Notes: generated from the letters alone by a model not told the origin. A DNA stretch of 64,000 nucleotides from an uncultured Campylobacter sp. (GCF_963518785.1 NZ_CAUQKJ010000011.1:1-64000), one strand, 5' to 3'; numbered from the stretch's first letter, positions 27,591-38,059 are shown. Numbers and translations: made by a program.

Positions 27591-27965
27591 GTGCCAACCA
27601 TAAATCAATTGGTCAGAAAAGAGCGCAAGAAGATTACCGAGAAATCGAAGTCCCCGGCGCTAAAGAATTGCCCTCAACGAAGAGGAGTTTGTACTAAGGT
27701 CTATACCACGACCCCTAAAAAGCCAAACTCTGCGCTTCGTAAAGTTGCCAAAGTAAGGCTTACTAGCGGATTTGAAGTCATCAGCTATATCGGCGGTGAA
27801 GGTCACAATCTGCAAGAGCACTCCATCGTGCTAGTTCGCGGCGGTCGCGTAAAGGACCTACCGGGCGTTAAATATCACATCGTCCGCGGTGCGCTCGATA
27901 CTGCAGGCGTTGCGAAACGAACCGTTGCAAGATCAAAATACGGTGCTAAACGACCTAAAAAATAG
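27591..27965 (+). CDS. rpsL: 30S ribosomal protein S12
   Basis: 124 residues from a GTG start after GAAAGGAAAG. S12 shapes the decoding centre. The streptomycin loops TTTPKKPNSALRK and GGRVKDLPGVKYH keep the wild-type lysines at both classical resistance positions. It is the first gene of the rpsL-rpsG-fusA operon. Confidence 0.98.
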   Translation: MPTINQLVRKERKKITEKSKSPALKNCPQRRGVCTKVYTTTPKKPNSALRKVAKVRLTSGFEVISYIGGEGHNLQEHSIVLVRGGRVKDLPGVKYHIVRGALDTAGVAKRTVARSKYGAKRPKK

Positions 27966-28034
27966 TTTGGCCTAAACAGACCGGCACTAGATTTTGCCGA
28001 GTTTGAGTAAAATTTTAAAATTTGAAGGAATAAA

Positions 28035-28505
28035 ATGAGAAGAAGAAAAGCTCCCGTTAGGGAAGTTATGCCTGATCCGATTTATGACAGCAAAGTAATC
28101 ACAAAATTTATTAATTCGCTTATGTTCGACGGCAAAAAGAGCGTCGCTACCGAGATTATGTACGGCGCCTTAAATTTCATCGACAATAAAGGCGGCGAGA
28201 AGAAAGGTATCGAAATTTTTAACGATGCCATCGATAACGTTAAGCCTTTAATGGAAGTTAAGTCTCGTCGCGTAGGCGGTGCAACTTATCAGGTTCCGAT
28301 CGAGGTCAGGCCAGCTCGACAGCAGGCTTTGGCTATTCGCTGGATCATCTCTTTTGCAAGAAAAAGAAGCGAGCGCACGATGATAGAGCGCCTGGCTTAC
28401 GAGCTTATGGACGCCGCAAATTCTAAAGGCTCTTCATTTAAAAAGAAAGAAGACACCTACAAGATGGCAGAAGCCAACAAAGCTTTTGCGCATTATCGTT
28501 GGTAG
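28035..28505 (+). CDS. rpsG: 30S ribosomal protein S7
   Basis: 156 residues, beginning MRRRKAPVREVMPDPIYDSK. It nucleates the head of the small subunit. A GAAGGAATAAA ribosome-binding site precedes the ATG, and the stop is 9 bases before fusA. The gap to rpsL contains a short AAATTTTAAAATTT palindrome. Confidence 0.98.
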   Translation: MRRRKAPVREVMPDPIYDSKVITKFINSLMFDGKKSVATEIMYGALNFIDNKGGEKKGIEIFNDAIDNVKPLMEVKSRRVGGATYQVPIEVRPARQQALAIRWIISFARKRSERTMIERLAYELMDAANSKGSSFKKKEDTYKMAEANKAFAHYRW

Positions 28506-28514
28506 GAGGGCGTC

Positions 28515-30590
<2,076 letters not shown>

Positions 30591-30604
30591 GCTTAATGGG
30601 TGTC

Positions 30605-30635
30605 AGGGTGCGGCGATAGCTTTATCGCCAACCCT
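30605..30635 (+). terminator. Probable terminator of the str operon
   Basis: The inner stem GGCGATA / TATCGCC with a four-base loop and the outer stem AGGGT / ACCCT form a 31-base hairpin 15 bases after fusA. The following CTTCTTT is only a weak U-tract. Confidence 0.5.
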
Positions 30636-31192
30636 CGGCGCTTCTTTAAATTTTAAGACGGCGCTTAAATTTAACCCGCTTTACGAGTCGAAATTTAAAC
30701 TCACATTCTAGCTTCAAATAAAATTTCAACCCATAAGTTTAACTCCTGCTGGTCGCAAATTTAGATCAAAAAATTTCAATTAAATTTAAAAATTCAAAAC
30801 ATAACTTAAAACGCGCTCATGATGCCGCGCCTATCGTTTTACTAGAGATCTATTCTTTCGTAGAGAAAGCACACATGCAGCGTTATCGCTTTGATTTACA
30901 TTCACGGACAAAATCGCCGCAAGCAGGATCGCGCAAATGGGGCGAAATTTTACCTTCGGCGTAGCCTTAAGGCGGAGCGCAACTATCATAGACCTATATC
31001 GGATTGCGATCCATCAGTGCTTTATGCTAAGTTGCGGTCGCGGTATTCTCGGGAGGGGCGCTTTAATTGCGCCGTCGTTTTATGTTGTGAAATTTCATCC
31101 TAGCGCGGCGATCTACGTGCCGCTCATATCGGCCGAGCTAGTGCCCGAGCCGCTTGTTTTCGGATTTAAGTAGGCGTTTGCTTTCGCGGGCT
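30636..31192. other. Gene-free gap before tpx
   Basis: Short frames exist on the plus strand (for example about 30937-31173), but none has a good ribosome-binding site or a recognisable product. The segment 30830-31170 is less repetitive than typical gaps here and might be an eroded gene, but I cannot name it. Confidence 0.35.
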
Positions 31193-31198
31193 TATAAT
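31193..31198 (+). promoter_or_regulatory. -10 box of tpx
   Basis: A consensus TATAAT preceded by a TTGCTTTCGCGGGC stretch, 36 bases before the tpx ATG. Confidence 0.65.
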
Positions 31199-31234
31199 GC
31201 GCCCGTTTTAAATATTTCAAAACAAAGGAAAATT

Positions 31235-31765
31235 ATGCAACAAACCAAATTGCAAGGCGTAAGCGTCGGTCTTTCGGGCAGCGAGCTTAAGCTTGGAGAT
31301 AAGGCGCCAGAGGTTAGTCTGGTCGCGGCCGATCTTAGCGAGGTCAAAGTCGGCGGCGGCACGGGCAAGGCACAGGTCATCATCGCCGTGCCGTCTTTGG
31401 ATACGGACGTGTGCGCTACCGAGACTCGCAAATTTAACGAGCGCGCCGCGAGTATAAAAAATACCGAGGTTTTCGTGGTCTCGATGGACCTGCCGTTTGC
31501 TGCGGGCAGATTTTGCTCGACCGAGGGGATCAAAAATTTACGCGCTCTAAGCGATTTTCGCGATAAGGAGTTTGCGCGCGCATACGGCGTGCTGATCGCG
31601 GACGGCGCGCTTGCGGGGCTAACGTGCCGCGCGGTTTTCGTCGTGGACACCGCAGGCAAGATCGCCTACAAACAGATCACGGGCGACATCGTAGATGAGC
31701 CTGATTACGACGCGGCGCTGAATGCGGCGACGTTTGCAAGCGGAAGCGCTGCGACGCAGGGTTGA
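31235..31765 (+). CDS. tpx: Thiol peroxidase, 2-Cys peroxiredoxin
   Basis: 176 residues from the ATG at 31235, after AAAGGAA; this gives the family start MQQTKLQGVSVGLSG. Tpx reduces H2O2 and lipid peroxides using thioredoxin. The peroxidatic cysteine lies in VCATETRKFNERA and the resolving cysteine in RFCSTEGIKNLRALSDF. The short Gly-Ser-Ala-Thr-Gln-Gly tail is slightly longer than usual. Monocistronic, with its own -10 box and a downstream hairpin. Confidence 0.96.
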   Translation: MQQTKLQGVSVGLSGSELKLGDKAPEVSLVAADLSEVKVGGGTGKAQVIIAVPSLDTDVCATETRKFNERAASIKNTEVFVVSMDLPFAAGRFCSTEGIKNLRALSDFRDKEFARAYGVLIADGALAGLTCRAVFVVDTAGKIAYKQITGDIVDEPDYDAALNAATFASGSAATQG

Positions 31766-31824
31766 TGCAATTTCTAGGTTTGCGGCGCAGACGTGCTTGC
31801 TTAAATTTAGCGGGCTTAAAATAC

Positions 31825-31849
31825 GCGGGCGGGCGCCTTGCCCGCCCGC
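31825..31849 (+). terminator. Hairpin after tpx
   Basis: A nine-base-pair all-GC stem (GCGGGCGGG / CCCGCCCGC) with a seven-base loop, 60 bases past tpx. No clear U-run follows, so termination may be partial or factor-assisted. Confidence 0.5.
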
Positions 31850-32208
31850 AACTTTAAATTTTGAAATTCCACGGCGCTTTGAAATTTAGCAGGCCCCGTC
31901 TGAAATTTTGGCGGATCTGCGCCCATGATCCTCTTTGCGCAGTTTGCAATAGAATTTTAAAATTCCATCCCCAATCAATTTATAAATTTATCTAACATTC
32001 GGTATGCTTTTCGATCCGTCGGCACATATTTTGGATTTAGAAAAAAACAGCGCGCGATCGGGGTTAAATTTTAAGGCAACGAAAAGAGTAGTGCGAGAAA
32101 ATACCGTTCCACGGAAATAAGGTAAAGCATTTTTCACGAAATCTCGGCAAATTTAAATTTGAGCGAAAGAATGCAAGCAACAGTATCGCGAAACTAGACG
32201 AGGCGCGG

Positions 32209-32304
32209 ATGAAATTTGCGATGGGAGCATATATGCAATACGTAACCGAGCAAATTTTAGATGCAATGACGTATAACAAAGAGAGACAATACCGCTACAC
32301 GTAA
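32209..32304 (+). CDS. Possible small ORF or gene remnant
   Basis: A 31-residue frame MKFAMGAYMQYVTEQILDAM followed by TYNKERQYRYT. The frame stays open upstream to 32092 without another ATG, which would add 39 residues rich in Lys and Asn. The amphipathic helix-like sequence reads more like protein than the filler around it. It has no clear ribosome-binding site. It may be the end of a lost gene; a strong hairpin follows 33 bases later. Confidence 0.25.
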   Translation: MKFAMGAYMQYVTEQILDAMTYNKERQYRYT

Positions 32305-32336
32305 ATAAGGCGCAGTATTTTTCGCTTAAACGAGGC

Positions 32337-32398
32337 GAAATTTGATTTTTAAGCGTAGGCTAGGCAAGATAGCCTGCCGAGCTTGAAAATCAAATTTC
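32337..32398. repeat. Strong 62-base hairpin
   Basis: An 18-bp stem (GAAATTTGATTTT and partners, one G-T wobble at 32350/32385) leads through a two-base internal loop on each side to a 6-bp stem AGGCTA / TAGCCT with a seven-base loop. No U-run follows on either strand, so it is not a standard terminator. It lies between a small plus-strand frame and the end of the minus-strand DUF4272 gene. Confidence 0.6.
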
Positions 32399-32426
32399 AA
32401 CGAAGTATAAGTAGAAAAAAGGGTCG

Positions 32427-33170
32427 CTAGGTATTCAAGTCCGGATAATCCCATGCATTATATTCATCCGTCAGATTATCATTCTCCGCTCCCTTGCAGC
32501 ACAGCCACTCTAGCCCGCCGCGCCTCTCCATCACGACCTCTTCGTCGAGCCCCGCGCAGTCTGAGCCGTGCACGCGGGCATTGACGCACGCCCAGTGGTA
32601 GCGGTAGATGAGATCGAGCGCCTGCAAAATTTCATCCGTGCCCCGCAGCTTCACGCGCGCCGAAAAATCGCCGCCGCTAAAGGTGTCCATCACAAAGGCG
32701 CAGTCGCAGATCTCGCTCGGAAATCTTAGCTCCTCCACGAGCCCCATGGCCCACATCAGCGCCCACAGCGACTCGTATTTCCAGCCCATATTTACGGCCT
32801 CGTCGCGGCTTGCCTCGCCCTACGTGACGCGGCGCTCCATGCGCGTGAGCTTGTCTATGCAGCCGTAGCGGTTCGTAAGAAAGCCCTGCACGCCCTGCTT
32901 ATCCTCATCCGCGAGCTTGCCCTCGTCTCTGATCGAGCAGGCGCACATTATCGCCGCATACGAGCAGATCGCGCGAGCGATGACTTCGTCCTTTTCGCGC
33001 GGGGTGACCTCGTCCGTCTCGTACCGTAGCGGCAGATGATCGATATACGGCACGCCTTGGGATTTTAAAATTTCGATGCTTATATCCTTGCGCTCCTGAG
33101 CGGTCTTGCCGATCTTTGCGGCGTTTGCGCTATTTTTGCCGCCTTTTTTGAAAAAATCTGAAAATGCCAT
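32427..33170 (-). pseudogene. DUF4272 family gene with in-frame amber stop
   Basis: Two minus-strand frames in the same register, 116 and 120 residues, are separated by one TAG at 32820-32822 and ten sense codons. Read through, they give a 247-residue DUF4272-type protein: N-terminal RKDISIEILKSQGVPYIDHLP, then MGWKYESLWALMWAMGL and LRFPSEICDCAFV. At the stop the context T-*-GEAS suggests a CAG to TAG change. The start ATG at 33170 follows AAGGAGAGCTC. Function of the family is unknown. Either a recent nonsense mutation or a base-call error. Confidence 0.7.
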
Positions 33171-33302
33171 GAGCTCTCCTTAAAATTTTAAACGTATTTT
33201 AAAACAATCGCGCAAAATTTCAGCTTACGGCGACGACGCAGGTTTTTTAAATTTAAGCCCAAACCTCGAACTTTGTAAATCGGGCGGAAATTTCACGCTG
33301 CG

Positions 33303-33593
33303 TTACGAATTTATGCGGCGCACAGGCTCGTCCGTACCTTCTATGATGCTTTGATACATATAGTCGTAAAATACCTTTGCAGGCAATTCGGGCTCTTGCA
33401 GCGATTCCAGCGAGATAAAAAATTTTAAGCTTTGCCTTAGATTGGTTAAGTTTCGGAGGTCATTCGAACCGGTTTTGGCGGCGCCATAGGCGCTCTTTTT
33501 TTGCAAATATACCGTCCCGCCGCAGCCGGCAAGGATGTCCGCGATGTACGGAATAAAATCGCCGAGCGGCATAAGAAGGCGGACGCGGGGCAT
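33303..33593 (-). CDS. Hypothetical small protein
   Basis: 96 residues; I do not recognise it. The N-terminal half is hydrophobic with a possible short membrane or buried segment (LLMPLGDFIPYIADILAGCGGTVYL), and the rest is charged. A GAGGAGATAAA ribosome-binding site precedes the ATG, which supports real translation. It lies 132 bases upstream of the DUF4272 gene on the same strand and may share its promoter. Confidence 0.55.
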   Translation of the reverse strand: MPRVRLLMPLGDFIPYIADILAGCGGTVYLQKKSAYGAAKTGSNDLRNLTNLRQSLKFFISLESLQEPELPAKVFYDYMYQSIIEGTDEPVRRINS

Positions 33594-33719
33594 TTTATCT
33601 CCTCTTTTTAAATTTTACTCTTTATAGCTTCAGGGGTCGTGCGCCGCTTTAAATCGATGCTTATCTTTTGATCGCGCGTTCGCATAAGCAAAGCTCGCTT
33701 TGCCGCTTAAATTTTAAAA

Positions 33720-33747
33720 GCGGCGCCCGTATTTAGCCGAGCGCCGC
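33720..33747 (-). terminator. Rho-independent terminator of the peptidase E gene
   Basis: A seven-base-pair stem GCGGCGC / GCGCCGC with a 14-base loop. Read on the minus strand it runs straight into CTTTTAAAATTT. It lies about 80 bases past the stop codon. Confidence 0.6.
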
Positions 33748-33827
33748 AATTAAAATTTAACCGATTCACGTATTCAAACTAGCGGTGCCGTCTGGCGCAC
33801 CTCTTGGTTAAATTTGAGCGGGTGCGA

Positions 33828-34664
33828 TCAATACTTAAACGAGCTACCCGGCTCGATCAACTTAACCTTTTGTTTATAATTCATCTTTAGTACCGCAGCA
33901 GGCCCTAGCACGGTCGCCTTTTCGCCCTCAAGCCAAAACGCCGTACCCTCCGGCATCGCGTACACCGTCGATTTTTGATTAGCAATCAAAAATTCCTCCA
34001 GCCTCTCCTCTCTGCTCTCGCCGTTGTGCCCCGCAGGCTTGCCCGAGATGAAGTGCGGATTGATCTGGTGCGGGAAGATGTTGAAGGTATTAAACGACTC
34101 AGGCTCGATGATCGGCATATCGTTCGTCGTCATCATCGTAGCGCCCGCGACGTTCGAGCCCGCGCTCCAGCCGATATACGGCGTGCCGTCCTCGACCATT
34201 TTGCTAATCAGAGCGATGAGCTCGTTTTCGTACATATCGTGCACGAGCTTGAAGGTGTTGCCGCCACCTACGAATATGCAATCCGCGCTCGCGACTTCCT
34301 TCGCGGCGTTTTTAGCGTGATGGACGCCGACGATATTTAAGCTTAAGCTCGCAAGCGCCTCTTTTACGCGCTTTTCATATTCGTCGTAGCTCCTGCGTAG
34401 GCTCGCGTAAGGGATGAAAACGATCTTTTTGCCCGCGAGGTTGTTTTCCTGCGCAAATTTACCGATCCACGACACCGCGTGCGATAGATACTTCGTGTCT
34501 TTATAGCCCGAGCTTGAGAGCAGCAACGCTCTTTGCTTGCTATGATCGCGCTTTGAGAGCTTAAACGCCTTTTCGCTCGCAGCTAGTTCGCTCGTACCGA
34601 GCATCGCAGCGCCCGCCGCCAAAGCGGCTACCTTTAGTAGGTCTCGTCTTTGATTTTGCATCAT
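33828..34664 (-). CDS. pepE: Peptidase E-like serine peptidase with Tat signal
   Basis: 278 residues. The core (about residues 42-278) is family S51 peptidase E, which cleaves Asp-X dipeptides; the nucleophile is the serine of GWSAGSN, with INPHF supplying the likely histidine. Known PepE is a cytoplasmic protein of about 230 residues. Here a leader NQRRDLLKVAALAAGAAMLGT is added: twin arginine, hydrophobic core and an ALA/AAS-type cleavage region, so export by Tat is predicted. Two ATGs in tandem (34664, 34661) follow AAAGGAG; either could be used. A TATAAT lies about 35 bases upstream. Confidence 0.85.
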   Translation of the reverse strand: MMQNQRRDLLKVAALAAGAAMLGTSELAASEKAFKLSKRDHSKQRALLLSSSGYKDTKYLSHAVSWIGKFAQENNLAGKKIVFIPYASLRRSYDEYEKRVKEALASLSLNIVGVHHAKNAAKEVASADCIFVGGGNTFKLVHDMYENELIALISKMVEDGTPYIGWSAGSNVAGATMMTTNDMPIIEPESFNTFNIFPHQINPHFISGKPAGHNGESREERLEEFLIANQKSTVYAMPEGTAFWLEGEKATVLGPAAVLKMNYKQKVKLIEPGSSFKY

Positions 34665-34699
34665 TTTCTCCTTTAATCAAAGTTGATATCTATTTTGAA

Positions 34700-34705
34700 A
34701 TTATA
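34700..34705 (-). promoter_or_regulatory. -10 box of the peptidase E gene
   Basis: On the minus strand the sequence reads GGAATATAATTTC, a consensus TATAAT about 36 bases before the start codon. Confidence 0.5.
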
Positions 34706-34856
34706 TTCCTTTACATATAAAGAGGGGCTGAATATTCGGTTTAAATTTCGCTCGCCAAAAGGTCTCGGTAAAGCAAAATTTTAAAACTACTAAATTTTGA
34801 AATTCGGCAAGGCGCTGCGTCGTAAAATTTAAAAGCGCGGCTAAATTTAATGAAAT

Positions 34857-35393
34857 TTACGCTTCGGCTTTCGGGGTATATGATCCCGTATTGAAAAAAT
34901 AGCATACCCCAAAAACTATTCCGCAAATCGGCGCTACGATTAAGGCGTACAAAAATATATGAGCTGCGGCACCTTCCAATATCCCGGTAAAAATCAAGGT
35001 CGGATATAAAAGCAAAACTATACTGGCAAAATTTTCTATCGTAAAGACCAACAAACTATCTCCTTGATCCTTGATAAAAAGGTTGCTGTATCGCTTAGTC
35101 TTAGTGTATTTCAAAAAAGCGATCGTCGCACATATAGGCAAAACTATTATCGCGACATCACGAATATCTTTAAAAATTTTAGACGACGATTCTATACCGA
35201 TATTCGAAAAAAGCAAATCAAGAAAAAACATTAGCATTAGCGAGAAATAGATGGTTGTAGCCGCCGACGAATAATACCCTATAATCACGCGTCTAATAAA
35301 TCTATGCCTATCGTATCGCTTCTTTAAATTTTCAGGGATAGCGGCAAATTTCTCGTCCAGCTCTTTTATATGTGCTTGAAATTTCTCATCCAC
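34857..35393 (-). CDS. Hypothetical four-span membrane protein
   Basis: 178 residues, not recognised. A charged N-terminal helix (AHIKELDEKFAAIPENLKKRYDRHR) is followed by four hydrophobic segments at about 44-62, 77-91, 116-135 and 139-162. Codon use is more AT-rich than in the housekeeping genes. The ATG follows AAAAGGAGCGATC. It stands alone between the peptidase E gene and the disrupted MGMT-family gene. Confidence 0.6.
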   Translation of the reverse strand: MDEKFQAHIKELDEKFAAIPENLKKRYDRHRFIRRVIIGYYSSAATTIYFSLMLMFFLDLLFSNIGIESSSKIFKDIRDVAIIVLPICATIAFLKYTKTKRYSNLFIKDQGDSLLVFTIENFASIVLLLYPTLIFTGILEGAAAHIFLYALIVAPICGIVFGVCYFFNTGSYTPKAEA

Positions 35394-35490
35394 GGATCGC
35401 TCCTTTTATAAAGCGCTAAATTTTAGAAATTATATCGAATTTAGCGCTGCAAAGCGACTAAATTTAGGTCTAAATTTAAATGCGAAAAAG

Positions 35491-35496
35491 TATAAT
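35491..35496 (+). promoter_or_regulatory. -10 box of the MGMT-family pseudogene
   Basis: TATAAT lies seven bases before the ATG at 35503, so a transcript would be nearly leaderless. Confidence 0.45.
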
Positions 35497-35502
35497 CGCG
35501 CC

Positions 35503-35800
35503 ATGGTTTTGACGCAAAATTTGATCTATGAAATTTTACCCTTGTGGAGGAGATCCCCGCGGGCAGGGTCGCTAGCTACGGGCAGATCGCGCGCCTTATC
35601 GGGCTGTCCGCTCACTCGCGGCTCGTGGGGCGCGTGCTCTCGCAAGCAGAGCTCTACGGCGACTACCCGTGCCACCGCGTCGTAAGTCATTCAGGCGCCT
35701 TGGCGGCGAGCTTCGCGACTCAGCGCGAACTGCTAGAGACCGAAGGCGTGGAATTTAGAGGCGAGCGCGCCCGTATGAAAAGCACCGCTGGGAGTGGTGA
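35503..35800 (+). pseudogene. MGMT-family alkyltransferase gene with two frameshifts
   Basis: Three reading frames together make one roughly 99-residue protein of the small MGMT/ATL type. Frame one gives MVLTQNLIYEILP; from 35544 another frame gives VEEIPAGRVASYGQIARLIG and on to DYPCHRVVSHSG; near 35776 a third frame gives KHRWEW and a stop at 35798-35800. Each shift fits loss of one base, the second in an A run (four where five are needed). The PCHRV motif keeps the alkyl-accepting cysteine, unlike ATL proteins with Trp. Likely inactive unless these are base-call errors. Confidence 0.75.
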
Positions 35801-35841
35801 TCGGATCGCTTTAAAAACGTCAAATTTAAAGGCTGCAAGCT

Positions 35842-35891
35842 CTTACAGTCGTAGCGATTTGAAATACGGCATTTCGATATTCCGCTGTAAG
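35842..35891. repeat. Hairpin just upstream of the CRISPR-like array
   Basis: CTTACAG (35842-35848) and CTGTAAG (35885-35891) enclose an inner GAAAT / ATTTC pair around ACGGC. It could be part of a leader or simply a remnant; no U-run follows. Confidence 0.35.
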
Positions 35892-35900
35892 GGCAGTGAA

Positions 35901-36130
35901 ATTTAAATTTACTCCGTTGGAGTTTGAAACAGGTTTTGCAAATTCTTCTTGTAGTTTTTGCGATTGTATGTGTAAATTTACTCCGATGGAGTTTGAAACG
36001 CCTCCGGCTTCCGCTCGATCAAATTTGAGCTGTAGTGTAAAATTACTCCGATGGAGTTTGAAACCTTCGCTTTTAATCTCGAATTCGCGCCACTGCCTGG
36101 GTGTAAATTTACTCCGATGGAGTTTCAAAT
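35901..36130 (+). CRISPR. Short CRISPR-like array, 4 repeats and 3 spacers, no cas genes
   Basis: Four 30-base repeats lie at 35901-35930, 35970-35999, 36035-36064 and 36101-36130. The consensus starts GTGTAAATTTACTCC and ends GGAGTTTGAAAC, with an ACTCC-GAT-GGAGT hairpin in the middle and a GAAAC end typical of many type I/III repeats. Spacers are 39, 35 and 36 bases and unrelated to one another. The second repeat is the consensus and the third differs from it by one base; the first differs at three positions and the last is degenerate at its 3' end (TTTCAAAT), the usual sign of the leader-distal end, which supports plus-strand transcription. No cas gene lies in the window. Confidence 0.75.
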
Positions 36131-36558
36131 TTGTAGTTTTTACGTAATTTCGGAACCGTAGTCACGCGTAAATTTGCCAGATAAATTTAAAATTTTAAAA
36201 TCGATCGATCGTCAAGGACCTAGCGTCTCGACAAGCGGATTCAAAATTCCATCCGTTTGGAACCTGCCAAATTTAAACCGGTTTTGAAATTTACGAAATT
36301 TAGAAAATTTAAAATTTACGCGGTTAAATTTCAAAACGGATCGATACTCCGTTAATACTGATGCTTTTGGGTCAAATTTCGTGCGGCTGAAATTTTAAAT
36401 CTCGTGAGTTTGGGAGCCTCTGCGAAATTTAAAATTGCGCCTTTGCAACTAGTGATCTTTACGCGATGGCGTAAATTTAGGCGCGGATAATCAAGTCGCT
36501 GCAATCGGTAAAAGGCGCGCTAAACTAAAATTTTGCACCGCAGCTCCGCGCCGCAAGC
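36131..36558. other. Gene-free gap after the CRISPR-like array
   Basis: No gene is supported. Between about 36270 and 36340 RAATTY hexamers are very dense and a long imperfect inverted repeat built from GGTTTTGAAATTTA and TAAATTTCAAAACGG is visible. Confidence 0.4.
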
Positions 36559-38026
36559 TTACGCTTTAGGCGCCTCGAAGCCCTTCAAAACCGCGTTGTA
36601 TACGCTCTCCTCATCGCAGTGGACAAGCAGCAGATCGCCCTCTTGCAGCACCGTCGAGCCGGTAGGCTTGATGTATTCGCCGTGCCGTCTGATCAGGATG
36701 ACGAGGAAATCCTCCGGCAGCTCAAGCTCGGCTAAAATTTTATCGATCAGCATGCAGCCTGGATCCACGGTGTACTGGCGCAGCGTGCGATAAAAGATCG
36801 GCATATTCGAATTCAGCTCCGCGCTCTCCGGCTCCGGCGGCTCGCGTACGCCGCATCTATCCGCGGCGCGCTCGAGGCTCATTCCCTGTATCAGCACCGA
36901 GATTAGGACCATAAAAAAGACGGTGTTAAAGATAAGCCCGGCGTGCTCGATCCCCGCGGCATACGGATAGGTCGCAAGTACGATAGGCACGACGCCGCGA
37001 AGCCCAACCCACGAGATAAAGACCTTCTCTTTCTTGCTGTATTTAGAGAACGCGAGCGATATGAATACCCCCAAAGGTCGCGCGACAAACATAAGCCATA
37101 GCGCCGTTACAAAGCCCATAAGCGCGACGGCGGGCAGCTCGGACGGGAAAACCAAAAGCCCCAGCGTGATAAATACCGTGATCTGCATCGTCCATGCTAT
37201 GCCGTCGTGAAAGCCGATGAGATTTTTCTTGTGTGCAAACTCTCGCTTATTGACGAACATTCCCGCGACGTAAACGGCGATGTAGCCGTTGCCGCCGAGC
37301 TTCATACACAGCGTAAAAAGCAGCGCCACCCACGCCATCGAAAACACCGGATACAACCCCCCAATGCTCGAGCCTTAATCTATTGAAAATCGACGGCAGC
37401 GCTCTGCCAAAGGCGTAACCCATAAGCCCGCCGATGAAAAACTGCTTGATTAGCAGCGTCAGCATATCAATCGCGCTCGGGCTTTGGTTTAGCGAGATGA
37501 TCTGGATGATCGTGACGGTCAAAAAAATCGCCATCGGATCGTTGCTGCCGGATTCGAGCTCTAACAGCGGGCCGAGATTGTTTTTCAGCGAAATTCCTTT
37601 GGCGCGCAGTATCGCAAAGACCGCCGCGGCGTCTGTAGAAGAGATGATAGCGCCTAAAAGCAGCGCTTCAAGCCAGCTGAAGCCGAGTAGAATTTTAACC
37701 AAAACCGCCGTCGCGCATGCAGTGACCATAACTCCGAGCGTCGCTAAGATGATGCCGCTAGCCATTACCGGGCGAATCGATTTTAAATTCGTATCGAGCC
37801 TGCCCGCGTATAAAATATAAATAAGCGCGATCATACCGACGTCTTGAGTGATGCGGTGGCTCGTAAAATCGATGCGCAAAAGCCCGTCCGAGCCCGCCAG
37901 CATCCCCACGGCCAAAAATACGATGAGCGAAGGAAGTCCGAATTTGCCCGAGATCTTGTTAAGCACGATGCTTGCGATGAGTAAGATCGCGGCGAAGAGT
38001 AGAAATTTTTCCAAAAAACGCTCCAT
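36559..38026 (-). pseudogene. NhaP2-type K+(Na+)/H+ antiporter gene, frameshifted at a G6 run
   Basis: The N-terminal frame (from ATG 38026, MERFLEKFLLFAAILLIAS) and C-terminal frame (to 36559) overlap out of register. They join naturally if one G is removed from a run of six (C6 on the plus strand, 37357-37362): ...LRLEHWG + LYPVFSMAWVALLF. The repaired protein is 488 residues, a CPA1 antiporter with about 12 membrane helices, the acidic TDAAAVFAI and ESGSNDPMAI motifs, and a C-terminal RCK/TrkA-C domain (DFLVILIRRHGEYIKPTGSTVL). Could be a pseudogene, a phase-variable switch or a base-call error. Confidence 0.8.
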
Positions 38027-38059
38027 AATTTTTTCAAGATTATAGCGGGTTTTCCCCAT

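Larger units (their letters stand above)
31766..32426. other. Gene-poor gap with two hairpins and a small frame
   Basis: Apart from the tpx hairpin, a short frame at 32209-32304 and the strong hairpin at 32337-32398 (each listed separately), I see only AAATTT-rich filler. Confidence 0.4.

Noticed and set aside
27591..27965. Streptomycin-resistance changes in rpsL
   Set aside because: Both classical lysines are present.
30937..31173. Plus-strand open frame of 78 codons before tpx
   Set aside because: No ribosome-binding site, overlapping alternative frames and no recognisable sequence; it also covers the region leading into the tpx promoter.
34741..34926. Minus-strand open frame of 61 codons
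   Set aside because: Overlaps the end of a better-supported membrane protein and consists of AAATTT-derived codons.
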